Of a DNA stretch of 64,000 bases, positions 44,492-53,766 are shown one piece after another. The DNA lies in assembly GCA_020636375.1 (NCBI GenBank), contig JACJXZ010000004.1, positions 434,001-498,000 of the forward strand. The letters are read 5' to 3'. The stretch's first letter is position 1. Each line of letters opens with the position of its first letter. The stretch comes from Lewinellaceae bacterium. GTDB lineage: Bacteria; Bacteroidota; Bacteroidia; Chitinophagales; Saprospiraceae. The position numbers and the translations under genes were made by a program. Under the pieces are notes generated by a model. That model saw only the letters and a program-made list of their open reading frames with translations, was not told the DNA's origin and made no database searches.

Positions 44492-44575
44492 GCCGACGTG
44501 GCGGAACTGGTAGACGCGCTGGATTCAAAATCCAGTTCTGGCAACAGAGTGGGGGTTCGATTCCCCCCGTCGGTA
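44492..44575 (+). tRNA. tRNA-Leu (anticodon CAA)
   Basis: 84 nt with cloverleaf elements: acceptor GCCGACG pairing with CGTCGGT (a G-U closing pair) and discriminator A; D-arm GTGGCGGAACTGGTAGACGC; anticodon stem-loop CTGGA-TTCAAAA-TCCAG (CAA); a long variable arm (class II tRNA); T-arm GGGGGTTCGATTCCCCC. CCA is not encoded. It reads UUG. Confidence 0.95.
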
Positions 44576-44603
44576 CTAACTCGCAAAAAAACGGAGCAAA
44601 GGG

Positions 44604-44634
44604 TTGTATAAAAACAAAATTTACTTCATCTTTG
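44604..44634 (+). promoter_or_regulatory. Promoter of tRNA-Leu(CAG)
   Basis: TTG (44604-44606), 20 bp, then CATCTTTG (44627-44634), one mismatch to TAnnTTTG, 39 bp before the tRNA. The upstream tRNA could also be co-transcribed. Confidence 0.4.
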
Positions 44635-44673
44635 CGCCACCCTGAAAAAATCGCCAACGGGCGATAATGGAAT

Positions 44674-44757
44674 GCCGAAATGGCGGAACTGGTAGACGCG
44701 CACGTTTCAGGGGCGTGTGTCCTTACGGGCGTGGGGGTTCGACTCCCCCTTTCGGCA
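44674..44757 (+). tRNA. tRNA-Leu (anticodon CAG)
   Basis: 84 nt. Acceptor GCCGAAA pairs with TTTCGGC, discriminator A; D-arm ATGGCGGAACTGGTAGACGC; anticodon loop TTCAGGG between CACGT and GCGTG (CAG); long variable arm TGTCCTTACGGGCGT; T-arm GGGGGTTCGACTCCCCC. It closely resembles E. coli leucine tRNAs in the variable arm. It reads CUG, a codon heavily used in this window. Confidence 0.95.
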
Positions 44758-44770
44758 CTGTATGTTTTAC

Positions 44771-44820
44771 AAAAGCCCGTCATCCAAGCAGGAACTTTGG
44801 ATGACGGGCTTTTGCGTTTT
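44771..44820 (+). terminator. Strong intrinsic terminator after the tRNA-Leu genes
   Basis: AAAAGCCCGTCATCCAA, an 8-9 nt loop, then TTGGATGACGGGCTTTT and a GCGTTTT tail. The 17-bp stem is perfect and works in both directions because of the A- and T-runs. Confidence 0.85.
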
Positions 44821-44941
44821 GGACGGGCTACCTTCAGATGGCCCGTACAGTTAGCCCCGAGACGGCATTTTCCATAAAAACCATTTTTGTTTATATGGGT
44901 AGTCAAAAAACCATTATTTTTGTTATCTAACATAAACAAAA

Positions 44942-45851
44942 ATGCAGGAACTGGTTCAAAAATCCGACCGCCTGATCGACGCGGCCCCTCTTCAGCTACA
45001 GCGAAAAATCCCAGGGAATATCAATTTTGGAAATATTCAGGCAAGATGTCGACCTCAGCCGACGGGCTTTAATTTATGAACTGCCGGGCTTGTCTTTCCG
45101 GAAGTTTCTTGCTTTTGCCGGGGTCGCGGATTTTCAACCTGTTCCGTTAACCGATATTTTACCGGGCCATCGGGAAATCGCCCTGAGTATAGCCGATAAA
45201 ATAAAACCGCTCCAGCATTTCAAAACCTACCTACAGTCCGGTTATTACCCTTTTTTCGTAGAGGAAAACCGGGATTATGCCCAAACCCTGGAACAAATCA
45301 TCCATTTGGTGGTAGAAACCGACTTGAATTTCATGGAGGGATATGACTCTTCCTACAGCCGCAAGATGCTGCAATTGCTGAGGGTCATTGCCGGAACTGC
45401 TCCTTTTAAGCCCAATATCAGCAAGCTAAGCGAACGCATAGGCATCAATCGAGCTACCTTGCTTAACTACCTGCGCTATCTGGAGAAAGCCAGGCTGGTT
45501 GCATTGTTGAACCAGCCGGAGAAATCAATTAGCGTTCTGCAAAAGCCGGATAAAATCTTCCTAAACAACCCTAACTTGTACTATGTACTGAATCCGGCTA
45601 ACATTTCTGTCGGGAGCATGCGGGAAACCTTCTTTCAAAGCCAGTTAAACGTTGTGGCAGAAGTGAGCCTGCACCCGAAAACAGACTTTCTGGTTGTTTA
45701 CGACAACCGGCAATATGCTTTTGAGGTTGGAGGCAGCAACAAAAAAACGGCTCAAATCCAGCAGTTGGATGATGCCTTCCTGGCGCTGGACGATATCGAA
45801 ACGGGCTTTTCTAATCAGGTTCCGTTGTGGTTGTTTGGGTTTTTGTATTAA
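44942..45851 (+). pseudogene. AAA_14/DUF4143-type ATPase with the P-loop domain deleted
   Basis: The family's N-terminus is present at 44942 (MQELVQKSDRLIDAAPLQLQRKI) and then joins directly, out of frame, to LEIFRQDVDLSRRALIYELPGLSFRKFLAF at ~45027. The ~100 residues that normally carry Walker A and B are missing. The rest to 45851 is intact: a winged-helix segment (NISKLSERIGINRATLLNYLRYLEKARLVALL) and the DUF4143 nuclease-like region (FFQSQLNVVAEVSLHPKTDFLVVYDNRQYAFEVGG). With no ATPase domain, function is unlikely. An independent 274-codon frame from 45027 is formally open. Confidence 0.75.
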
Positions 45852-46000
45852 GGCAGCGGCATAAAGTGCCTTGTTTACAACTTAATCACTTTAAAAACCC
45901 TTACATCAAGGCCTTCGTGCGGATTTTGTGTCTTCGTGCCTTAGTGGCAAGAAACCCTCCCAAAAAAAACTCAAAAAAAACTTCCCCCCTCTAAACCTTA

Positions 46001-46050
46001 TTTATACTTTTTTGTATAAATTCCGGACTTCGTACTTAAAATTAGTCTAA
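46001..46050 (+). promoter_or_regulatory. Putative suf promoter/operator region
   Basis: A perfect inverted repeat TTTATAC-TTTTTT-GTATAAA (46001-46020) contains a TTTG that can serve as -33 (46011-46014). A weak -7 TACTTAAA follows 18 bp later (46033-46040). It is overlapped by AATTAGTCTAA (46040-46050), a motif that recurs as AATTAGTCCAA before the rrf2 gene (52421). I infer an Rrf2 binding site over the transcription start. The rest of 45852-46000 holds a GTGTCTTCGTGCCTTAGTGG motif also seen near 59450. Confidence 0.4.
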
Positions 46051-46063
46051 ATAAGCGAATTAA

Positions 46064-46100
46064 GGAATGATAAAAGGATGACTTATCCTTTTATCATTCC
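46064..46100 (+). promoter_or_regulatory. Perfect 16-bp hairpin in the sufB leader
   Basis: GGAATGATAAAAGGAT, GACTT, then ATCCTTTTATCATTCC: an exact inverted repeat ending 21 bp before the sufB ATG. In RNA this would fold strongly near the ribosome-binding region, so it could affect translation, or it could be a spacer word-hairpin like those elsewhere. Confidence 0.6.
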
Positions 46101-46121
46101 TGCTAAAAAAACGACAGCCAT

Positions 46122-47566
<1,445 letters not shown>

Positions 47567-47576
47567 GAAAGGTGCA

Positions 47577-47664
47577 TATGTGTTGAGGTGTTGAGGTGTT
47601 TATGTCTCCAGCCGGGAGCAATTCACACTTCAACACCTCAACACATAAACACATAAACACACAC
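47577..47664. repeat. GTGTTGAG / CTCAACAC word hairpin between sufB and sufC
   Basis: GTGTTGAGGTGTTGAGGTGT is mirrored by ACTTCAACACCTCAACAC and ACATAAACACATAAACAC, around a loop of ~30 bp. It occupies nearly the whole spacer. Confidence 0.65.
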
Positions 47665-47684
47665 AAACAACCAAACCAAACATA

Positions 47685-48446
47685 ATGCTAACGATCAAAA
47701 ACCTTAAAGTCTCTATAGAAGATAAGGAAATCCTCCAAGGCATCAACCTGGAGGTCAAGGCCGGAGAAGTCCATGCCATCATGGGCCCGAACGGCTCGGG
47801 CAAGAGCACCCTGGCCAACGTGCTGGCTGGCCGCGAGGAGTACGAAGTGACGGCCGGCGCCATCCAGTACCGGGGCGAAGACCTGCTGGAAATGGAAGTC
47901 GACGAACGGGCACAGGCCGGCATCTTTATGGCCTTCCAGTATCCGGTGGAAATCCCGGGCGTCAGCACGTCCAACTTCCTGAAGAGCACGGTCAACGCCG
48001 TTCGCAAGGCTCAGGGCAAAGAAGAGCTCAACGCCGTGCAGATGCTTAAGCTCATCCGCGAGAAGATCAACATGGTGGGCATGAACGAGAACCTGCTGAA
48101 GCGCTCCCTCAACGAAGGCTTCTCCGGAGGCGAAAAGAAAAGGAGCGAAATGCTGCAAATGGCCCTGCTGGAGCCGAAACTGGCCATTCTGGACGAAACG
48201 GATTCCGGGCTGGACATCGACGCCCTCCGCATCGTGGCCGAAGCAGTAAACCAGTTGCGGAGCGAAGACCGCTCCTTCATCATCGTGACCCACTACCAGC
48301 GCCTGCTCGATTACATCGTGCCCGACCATGTCCACGTCCTCTACAACGGCCGCATCGTCAAATCGGGCGACAAAAACCTGGCGCTGGAACTCGAAGAGAA
48401 AGGGTACGACTGGCTCAAGGAGGAAGCGGGTTCCGTTCCTGCCTGA
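47685..48446 (+). CDS. sufC: SufC, ATPase of the SufBCD complex
   Basis: 253 residues. Walker A GPNGSGKST (34-42), signature FSGGEKKRSEMLQMALLEP, Walker B LAILDETDSGLDIDALRIV and H-loop VTHYQRLLDYI. The SGGEKKR...E segment is diagnostic for SufC against other ABC ATPases. It drives conformational change of SufBD during cluster assembly. sufD starts 33 bp downstream. Confidence 0.95.
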   Translation: MLTIKNLKVSIEDKEILQGINLEVKAGEVHAIMGPNGSGKSTLANVLAGREEYEVTAGAIQYRGEDLLEMEVDERAQAGIFMAFQYPVEIPGVSTSNFLKSTVNAVRKAQGKEELNAVQMLKLIREKINMVGMNENLLKRSLNEGFSGGEKKRSEMLQMALLEPKLAILDETDSGLDIDALRIVAEAVNQLRSEDRSFIIVTHYQRLLDYIVPDHVHVLYNGRIVKSGDKNLALELEEKGYDWLKEEAGSVPA

Positions 48447-48478
48447 TTCACAAAACCTCAGAAAGAAAAAACTGAAAA

Positions 48479-49822
48479 ATGCCCACAGTAGTCCAAGACA
48501 GATACGCCGAAGTCAAAGCGCGCTTCCAGCAACTGTTCGAAGCGCAACATATCCAGCTTAACGGCCAGGCGAGCCACCCTTACCACCAGTTCCGCAAGGA
48601 AGCGATGAAGCGGCTGGAAAACCTGGATTTTCCTACCCGCCGCGACGAAGAGTGGAAGTACACCAGCGTCAACCGCGTGCTGCAGCCGGAATACCAGTTG
48701 GAAACGGCTGTCGAAGTAAGCGCCGCCCAACTGAAGCCCTTCCTGATCGAAGAGATGGACGCCATCCGCCTGGTCTTCATCAACGGCGCTTTCCGGGAAG
48801 AACTGTCGGATATCGGCAAAATGCCCCCGGGGCTGACGGTGATGGGGCTGGCCAACGCCCTGGCCGACGGCCGTTATCAGGAGGTGGTACAGCGCCAGCT
48901 CGACAGCCTGATGGAAAACCAGAATGACCCCTTCATGGTGCTCAATGCGGCTTTCGCCCGCCACGGCCTGTTCATTCACGTGGAAAAGAATACCGTCGTC
49001 GAAAAGCCGGTCTACCTCATCCACCTGGCCGCGCCCGGCGATGCGCCGACCTACAGCAGCTACCTGAATATTGCCGTCGCCGAACAGAGCAGCGAAGTGT
49101 CTTTCGTCGAAGGCCTGTTCGAGTTGCCCGGGGCCGAAGGCACTTACTTTAATAACCTGGTCAACCGCTTCCGGCTGAAAGCCAATGCCCACATCCACCA
49201 CTACCGCCTGCAGCAGGAGGGCCGCGAGGGCTTCCTCATCAGCAACGCAGATGTGGAGCAGGACGGCGACAGTACGTTCTCTTCCTATGCCGTCGACCTC
49301 GGCGGGCGGCTGGTGCGCAACAACCTGGTGACTACCCTGAACAACCAGGGCACCGGCACCAATTTTTACGGCGTTTACTTCGCCAAAGGAGAACAGCACA
49401 TCGACAACCATACTTTTATCGACCACGCCCAGCCGCACTGCGTCAGCAATGAGTTGTATAAAGGCATACTCACCGACAAGGCGCACGGCGTGTTCAACGG
49501 CAAGGTGCTGGTGCGCCGCGATGCGCAAAAGACCAATGCTTTTCAGCAGAACAGCAGCCTCGTCCTGTCCGATAAAGCCCAGATGGACAGCAAGCCGCAA
49601 CTGGAGATCTTCGCCGACGACGTGCGCTGCAGCCACGGTGCTACCATCGGCCAACTGGATGAAACGGCAGTATTCTACCTGCGCTCCCGGGGCTTGTCCG
49701 ACGATCAGGCCCGGGCCATGCTCCAGCAGGCGTTCCTGGAGGAGGTCATCGAGTTCATGAAACTGGAGCCGGTGAAGGGTTTTGCCGAAGAGTTGATCCT
49801 GGCCAAATTCAGACAGGATTGA
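48479..49822 (+). CDS. sufD: SufD, Fe-S assembly scaffold subunit
   Basis: 447 residues, beta-helix core with conserved RRDEEWKYTSVNRVL near residue 60 and a C-terminal region GKVLVRRDAQKTNAFQQNSSLVLSDKAQMDSKPQLEIFADDVRCSHGATIGQLDE...YLRSRGLSDDQARAMLQQAFLEEV, typical of SufD. It partners SufB and SufC. The stop is followed at once by ACAGGATTGAC-type repeats. Confidence 0.95.
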   Translation: MPTVVQDRYAEVKARFQQLFEAQHIQLNGQASHPYHQFRKEAMKRLENLDFPTRRDEEWKYTSVNRVLQPEYQLETAVEVSAAQLKPFLIEEMDAIRLVFINGAFREELSDIGKMPPGLTVMGLANALADGRYQEVVQRQLDSLMENQNDPFMVLNAAFARHGLFIHVEKNTVVEKPVYLIHLAAPGDAPTYSSYLNIAVAEQSSEVSFVEGLFELPGAEGTYFNNLVNRFRLKANAHIHHYRLQQEGREGFLISNADVEQDGDSTFSSYAVDLGGRLVRNNLVTTLNNQGTGTNFYGVYFAKGEQHIDNHTFIDHAQPHCVSNELYKGILTDKAHGVFNGKVLVRRDAQKTNAFQQNSSLVLSDKAQMDSKPQLEIFADDVRCSHGATIGQLDETAVFYLRSRGLSDDQARAMLQQAFLEEVIEFMKLEPVKGFAEELILAKFRQD

Positions 49823-50060
49823 CGGGGGAGACAGGATTGACAGGATTGACAGGATAGGCAGCCCGCCTGCCGCGCCGCAGAGAGTTCCGTCATGGCAGGG
49901 CTGGATGGGGAGACAGGATTTGAAAGTGGACAGGATTAACAGGATTAACAGGATTGACAGGATAAGCAGCCCACGTGCCGCGCCGCAGAGAGTTCCGTCA
50001 TGGCAGGGATGGATGGGGGAGACAGGATTAACAAGATTTACGGGATAGGCGGGATTGGCC
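49823..50060. repeat. ACAGGATT repeats with two direct copies of a longer unit
   Basis: Runs of GACAGGATTGACAGGATTGA and ACAGGATTAACAGGATTAAC are interleaved with two near-identical ~55-bp copies containing CCGCGCCGCAGAGAGTTCCG and TCATGGCAGGG (49860s and 49975s). They fill the 333-bp sufD-sufS spacer. The ACAGGATT word also occurs at 36160-36260. Confidence 0.8.
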
Positions 50061-50155
50061 GGACGTGCCGCTTCAAGGTGGTGAGTTCCAAAGAAAAGAT
50101 TTACAGGAAAAGTTGGACATACCTTCCTTTCCAAAGCTATTAATGATTGACAACT

Positions 50156-51394
50156 ATGGCAGTAACCGCTCAAAAAGGTTTCGATATAGAAAAGCTGCGC
50201 AGCGACTTCCCGCTGCTGCAAACCAACATGAACGGCAAGCCCATTGCTTTTCTGGACAGCGCTGCATCGAGCCAGAAGCCGAACAGCGTCCTCCAGGCGA
50301 TGGATACCTACTACCGGGAAAAACATGCCAATGTACACCGGGGCGTTTATCAGCTTAGCCAGGAAGCCACTGCCGCTTACGAAAATGCCCGGGAACTGGT
50401 GAAGGGCTTCATCAATGCTCCTTCCGCCCGGGAGGTGATCTTTGTGCGCGGCTGTACGGAAGCCATCAACCTGGTGGCCGCCACCTTCGGCCGCCGTTTC
50501 CTCATGGCCGGCGACGAGGTGCTGATCTCTGCCATGGAACACCATAGTAATATTGTGCCCTGGCAGATGGCCTGCGAAAACAAGGGTGCCACTTTGAAAG
50601 TCATCCCCGTAAACGAGAAAGGGGAACTGGTCATGGATGAGTTCGACCGGCTGCTGACCAGTAAGGTAAAGATCGTGGCGGTAACTCATGTGTCCAATAC
50701 GCTGGGGACCATCAACCCCGTCCGGGAGATCATAGAAAAAGCGCACGCCAAAGACATTCCGGTCCTGGTGGACGGGGCCCAGGCCATTCCCCACATGCAG
50801 GTGGATGTACAGGAGCTGGATGCTGACTTTTATGCCTTTTCCGGGCACAAGATGTTCGGCCCCACCGGCATTGGCGTGTTGTACGGCAAAGAAGAATGGC
50901 TCAATGCCCTGCCCCCCTATCAGGGCGGCGGCGAAATGATCGAGACGGTCACTTTCGAGAAAACGACATACAACGAGCTGCCGCACAAATTCGAAGCCGG
51001 CACCCCGGATATTGCCGGAACCGTCGGGCTGGGCGCCGCCATCGAGTATATCGGGTCCGTTGGTTACCCGGCTATCCATGCCCACGAGGCGGAATTGCTC
51101 GACTACGCCACCCGGCGCCTGCAGGAAGTGGAAGGCATCCGCTTCATCGGAACGGCCCGGGAAAAGGCGAGCGTCATCTCTTTCCTGGTCGGGGGCATCC
51201 ACCCCTATGACCTTGGAACGATCCTCGACAAACTGGGGATAGCCGTCCGCACCGGGCACCACTGCACCCAGCCGCTGATGGACCAGTTCTGCATCCCAGG
51301 CACGGTAAGGGCCAGCTTCGCATTCTACAACAACAAAACCGACATCGACCGGCTGGTGGACGGGGTGAAACGGGCCGTAGAGATGCTCAGGTAG
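50156..51394 (+). CDS. sufS: SufS cysteine desulfurase
   Basis: 412 residues from ATG 50156; a TTG nine bases upstream is possible. Class V aminotransferase fold: the PLP lysine is K232 (SGHKMFGPTG), HHSNIVPWQ marks the cofactor pocket, and the catalytic persulfide cysteine C370 is in RTGHHCTQPLMD. It is group II (SufS/CsdA) by the short active-site loop. It transfers sulfur from cysteine to SufE and SufB. sufE follows on the same strand after a repeat. Confidence 0.95.
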   Translation: MAVTAQKGFDIEKLRSDFPLLQTNMNGKPIAFLDSAASSQKPNSVLQAMDTYYREKHANVHRGVYQLSQEATAAYENARELVKGFINAPSAREVIFVRGCTEAINLVAATFGRRFLMAGDEVLISAMEHHSNIVPWQMACENKGATLKVIPVNEKGELVMDEFDRLLTSKVKIVAVTHVSNTLGTINPVREIIEKAHAKDIPVLVDGAQAIPHMQVDVQELDADFYAFSGHKMFGPTGIGVLYGKEEWLNALPPYQGGGEMIETVTFEKTTYNELPHKFEAGTPDIAGTVGLGAAIEYIGSVGYPAIHAHEAELLDYATRRLQEVEGIRFIGTAREKASVISFLVGGIHPYDLGTILDKLGIAVRTGHHCTQPLMDQFCIPGTVRASFAFYNNKTDIDRLVDGVKRAVEMLR

Positions 51395-51406
51395 GGCGCG
51401 TCCTGT

Positions 51407-51531
51407 TGATAGTTGTCCGTTGTTTGTTAATGGACCATGCCGGAAGAACGAACAACAAACAACGATCAATGAACAACAAACAACGATCAACGGTCAACGA
51501 ACAACGAACAACGGTCAACGAACAACAAACT
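51407..51531. repeat. GTTG/CAAC word hairpin and CAACGAACAACG run before sufE
   Basis: GTTGATAGTTGTCCGTTGTT is followed by a long run of AACAACAAACAACGATCAAC and CAACGAACAACGAACAACGG words. It ends 3 bp before the sufE ATG and leaves no room for a separate promoter, so sufE should be read from the sufS transcript. Confidence 0.65.
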
Positions 51532-51533
51532 CA

Positions 51534-51953
51534 ATGTCCATCAACCAAATACAAGACGAGATCATAGATGAATTCTCCCTGTTCAGCGACTGGATGGAGA
51601 AATACGAATACATCATTGACCTGGGCAAACACCTGCCCCTGATCGATGAGCAGTACAAAGACGAAGAACACCTCATTAAAGGGTGCCAGAGCCGCGTGTG
51701 GCTGCACGCCGGGCTGGAAGGGGATAAGGTAGTATTTACTGCCGACAGCGACGCCGTGATCACCAAAGGCATTATCGCCCTGCTTGTCCGGGTGTTGTCC
51801 AACCAGCCGGCAGAGGAAGTGGCTCAGTCCGAACTTTATTTCATCGACAAGATCGGATTGAAGGAGCACCTCTCGCCCACCCGGTCCAACGGATTAGTCA
51901 GTATGGTCAAACAGATGAAGCTGTACGGATTGGCATTACATGCAAAATCATAA
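51534..51953 (+). CDS. sufE: SufE sulfur acceptor
   Basis: 139 residues from ATG 51534 (MSINQIQDEIIDEF). The SufE fold is marked by the acceptor cysteine C51 (LIKGCQSRVWL) and C-terminal LSPTRSNGLVSMVKQMKLYGLAL. It accepts persulfide from SufS and passes it to SufB. Its stop is 3 bp before the next start. Confidence 0.93.
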   Translation: MSINQIQDEIIDEFSLFSDWMEKYEYIIDLGKHLPLIDEQYKDEEHLIKGCQSRVWLHAGLEGDKVVFTADSDAVITKGIIALLVRVLSNQPAEEVAQSELYFIDKIGLKEHLSPTRSNGLVSMVKQMKLYGLALHAKS

Positions 51954-51956
51954 CCC

Positions 51957-52274
51957 ATGCCCGACCCAAAAGAAGAACTGGAAAAGCGGATCGTCGAAGC
52001 GCTTAAAACGGTTTACGACCCGGAGATACCGGTGGACATCTACGAACTGGGCCTGATCTACGAGATCGACATCCAGGAGGAGGGGAGAGTAGCCATCACC
52101 ATGACCCTTACCTCCCCCATGTGCCCGGTGGCCGAATCGCTCCCCATGGAAGTACAACAGAAAGTATGGGAGGTAGACGGCGTCTCGGAGGTAGCCCTGA
52201 ACGTGGTCTATGATCCCCCCTGGAACAAGGATATGATGAGCGAAGAGGCGCGATTTGCCCTCGATATGTTTTGA
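51957..52274 (+). CDS. sufT: SufT-like DUF59 (MIP18-family) Fe-S assembly protein
   Basis: 105 residues. DUF59 motifs: DPEIPVDIYELGLIYEI and TLTSPMCPVAESLP with the conserved C56. Members inside suf operons act as auxiliary cluster-maturation or delivery factors. It is tightly linked to sufE (3 bp) and placed as in many Bacteroidota suf loci. Confidence 0.88.
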   Translation: MPDPKEELEKRIVEALKTVYDPEIPVDIYELGLIYEIDIQEEGRVAITMTLTSPMCPVAESLPMEVQQKVWEVDGVSEVALNVVYDPPWNKDMMSEEARFALDMF

Positions 52275-52420
52275 ACAGTGACAGGCAGCGAAGCCGGTTT
52301 TTGTTACCTTCTTTAAGAATTAAGTAAGCGGACACAATTAGCGTAACAATATAACAATATAACAATTGCCCCAGGAATAGAGCTGCCAAGTCACGCTTTC
52401 GAAGCAGCATTAGTTACAAT

Positions 52421-52431
52421 AATTAGTCCAA
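52421..52431 (+). promoter_or_regulatory. Putative Rrf2 site before rrf2
   Basis: AATTAGTCCAA, 10 of 11 bases shared with AATTAGTCTAA upstream of sufB (46040). It lies 11 bp before the rrf2 start, consistent with autoregulation. The site assignment is inference from two occurrences. Confidence 0.35.
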
Positions 52432-52441
52432 CCCATTTTAA

Positions 52442-52927
52442 ATGAAAATATCAGCCCAGGACGAATACGGACTTAGAATACTCCTCAGGATCGCCCGCTC
52501 GGAGAGCGAGGACGGCCTGAGCATACCGCAGCTCAGCGAGGCGGAGGGCATGTCGGCTTCCTATGTCGCCAAGCTGACCCGCACGTTGCGGCTGGCGGGC
52601 TTCATCCAAAGCACGCCCGGCCAGAAGGGCGGTTATGTCCTGTCGCGCCCGGCGGAGGAAATCCGGATCAGCAAGGTGCTGCGTGCCCTGGGCGGTGCCC
52701 TGTATGATGAGGGGTTTTGCGACAGCCACTCCGGCGCCTTCCGCATCTGCACCAATTCCGTGGACTGTTCGGTGCGCTCCCTTTGGAAGATCATTCAGTA
52801 TTCCGTCGACCACGTCCTGGGAAAAGTGACCCTGCGCGACCTGCTGGGGTCCGAACAGAATGCCAACCGGGCGCTCGAAAATATTGTCCGGTACCTCAAC
52901 CAGGCGCAGGCTATGGCGGCGGAATGA
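52442..52927 (+). CDS. Rrf2-family (IscR/SufR-like) regulator
   Basis: 161 residues. An N-terminal winged helix (MKISAQDEYGLRILLRIARS ... LSEAEGMSASYVAKLTRTLRLAGFIQS) is followed by a cluster-binding region with three cysteines, C93, C103 and C109 (FCDSHSGAFRICTNSVDCS), the IscR/NsrR arrangement. It probably senses Fe-S status and controls the suf genes that precede it. Its 3' end overlaps the convergent LON-domain gene by 17 bp. Confidence 0.87.
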   Translation: MKISAQDEYGLRILLRIARSESEDGLSIPQLSEAEGMSASYVAKLTRTLRLAGFIQSTPGQKGGYVLSRPAEEIRISKVLRALGGALYDEGFCDSHSGAFRICTNSVDCSVRSLWKIIQYSVDHVLGKVTLRDLLGSEQNANRALENIVRYLNQAQAMAAE

Positions 52928-53543
52928 TATTCTTGAAATGCCCGTTCATCTCTGCCTTTTTCCGCAGGTTTTCCATCTCTTTTACGATCGGGATCAGCTT
53001 CTCCAGGTGCAACTTCATAAACTCCTGCCGGCTGCGCTCGTCGGTTACGCAGAGGAACTGGTACTCCTGTTCCAGGGAGAACCCTACGTGGTGTGCCAGG
53101 TCGTAAGTGACTACCCCTTTTGGGTCCGAAGGGATGCTCTTCCGGATGTTCATCAGGCTGAACAGCTCTTCCACCAGTTCCAGGATGTGGGCGCTGGCCA
53201 GCACATCCCCGTCCGTATCGTGCGGCAGGGGCTTGACCTCGCCCGCCGAATAGAGCTTATTGGGGGCAGTGCGGAAAAACTCGTTGATCGAAAATAAACT
53301 CAGCCCCCTGGTTTTAATGTCCATTTCTCCGTTGGGATACCGCTTTTCGATGCTGAGCAACTCCACCTCGGTTCCCACCGTCATCATTTTGCCGTCGATG
53401 TGGGCGGGAATGCCAAAAGTAGTTCCCTTTTCTTCGCACTCTTTGATCAGTTGCCGGTAGCGAGGTTCAAAAATATGGAGATTGAGGTTTTCCCCCGGGA
53501 AAACAACCAGTTGCAGCGGAAAAAGAGGCAGCAGTTTATCCAT
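52911..53543 (-). CDS. Stand-alone LON substrate-binding domain protein
   Basis: 210 residues with only the N-terminal domain of Lon: MDKLLPLFPLQLVVFPGENLNLHIFEPRYRQLIKECEEKGTTFGIP. It lacks the ATPase and protease domains; the short length is normal for this family, whose role is not established. It is convergent with rrf2, and the two 3' ends overlap. Confidence 0.85.
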   Translation of the reverse strand: MDKLLPLFPLQLVVFPGENLNLHIFEPRYRQLIKECEEKGTTFGIPAHIDGKMMTVGTEVELLSIEKRYPNGEMDIKTRGLSLFSINEFFRTAPNKLYSAGEVKPLPHDTDGDVLASAHILELVEELFSLMNIRKSIPSDPKGVVTYDLAHHVGFSLEQEYQFLCVTDERSRQEFMKLHLEKLIPIVKEMENLRKKAEMNGHFKNIIPPP

Positions 53544-53595
53544 GAAAAAATCGGGATTTTTTTTAATTTAATAGCTGGTTCCAGTCATATTTTAC

Positions 53596-53626
53596 TTGAA
53601 TGGTAGGCCGGAAGCCATTACCTTGC
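53596..53626 (+). promoter_or_regulatory. Candidate promoter of the alpha-2-macroglobulin gene
   Basis: TTG (53596-53598), 20 bp, then TACCTTGC (53619-53626), close to TAnnTTTG. The leader would be ~135 nt. Confidence 0.4.
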
Positions 53627-53766
53627 ACCCACATTCCTGATGATGTCGCCTGCCGGGCCAGGCTGCCTGACCCGGCGCGCTTCAGTATAACACGAAGGAT
53701 AGAACGGGGGTTGCAAACTTTCCGGCCTATTTAAGTACAATGCCTTGCCTCTAAAATCCAAAAACT

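Noticed and set aside
49823..50060. Possible CRISPR or direct-repeat-based origin
   Set aside because: Word length and spacing vary, the same word is scattered elsewhere, and there is no dnaA-box cluster.
48458..51490. 1010-codon minus-strand frame
   Set aside because: It runs across sufD, the repeats and sufS on the opposite strand, and its translation shows no domain.
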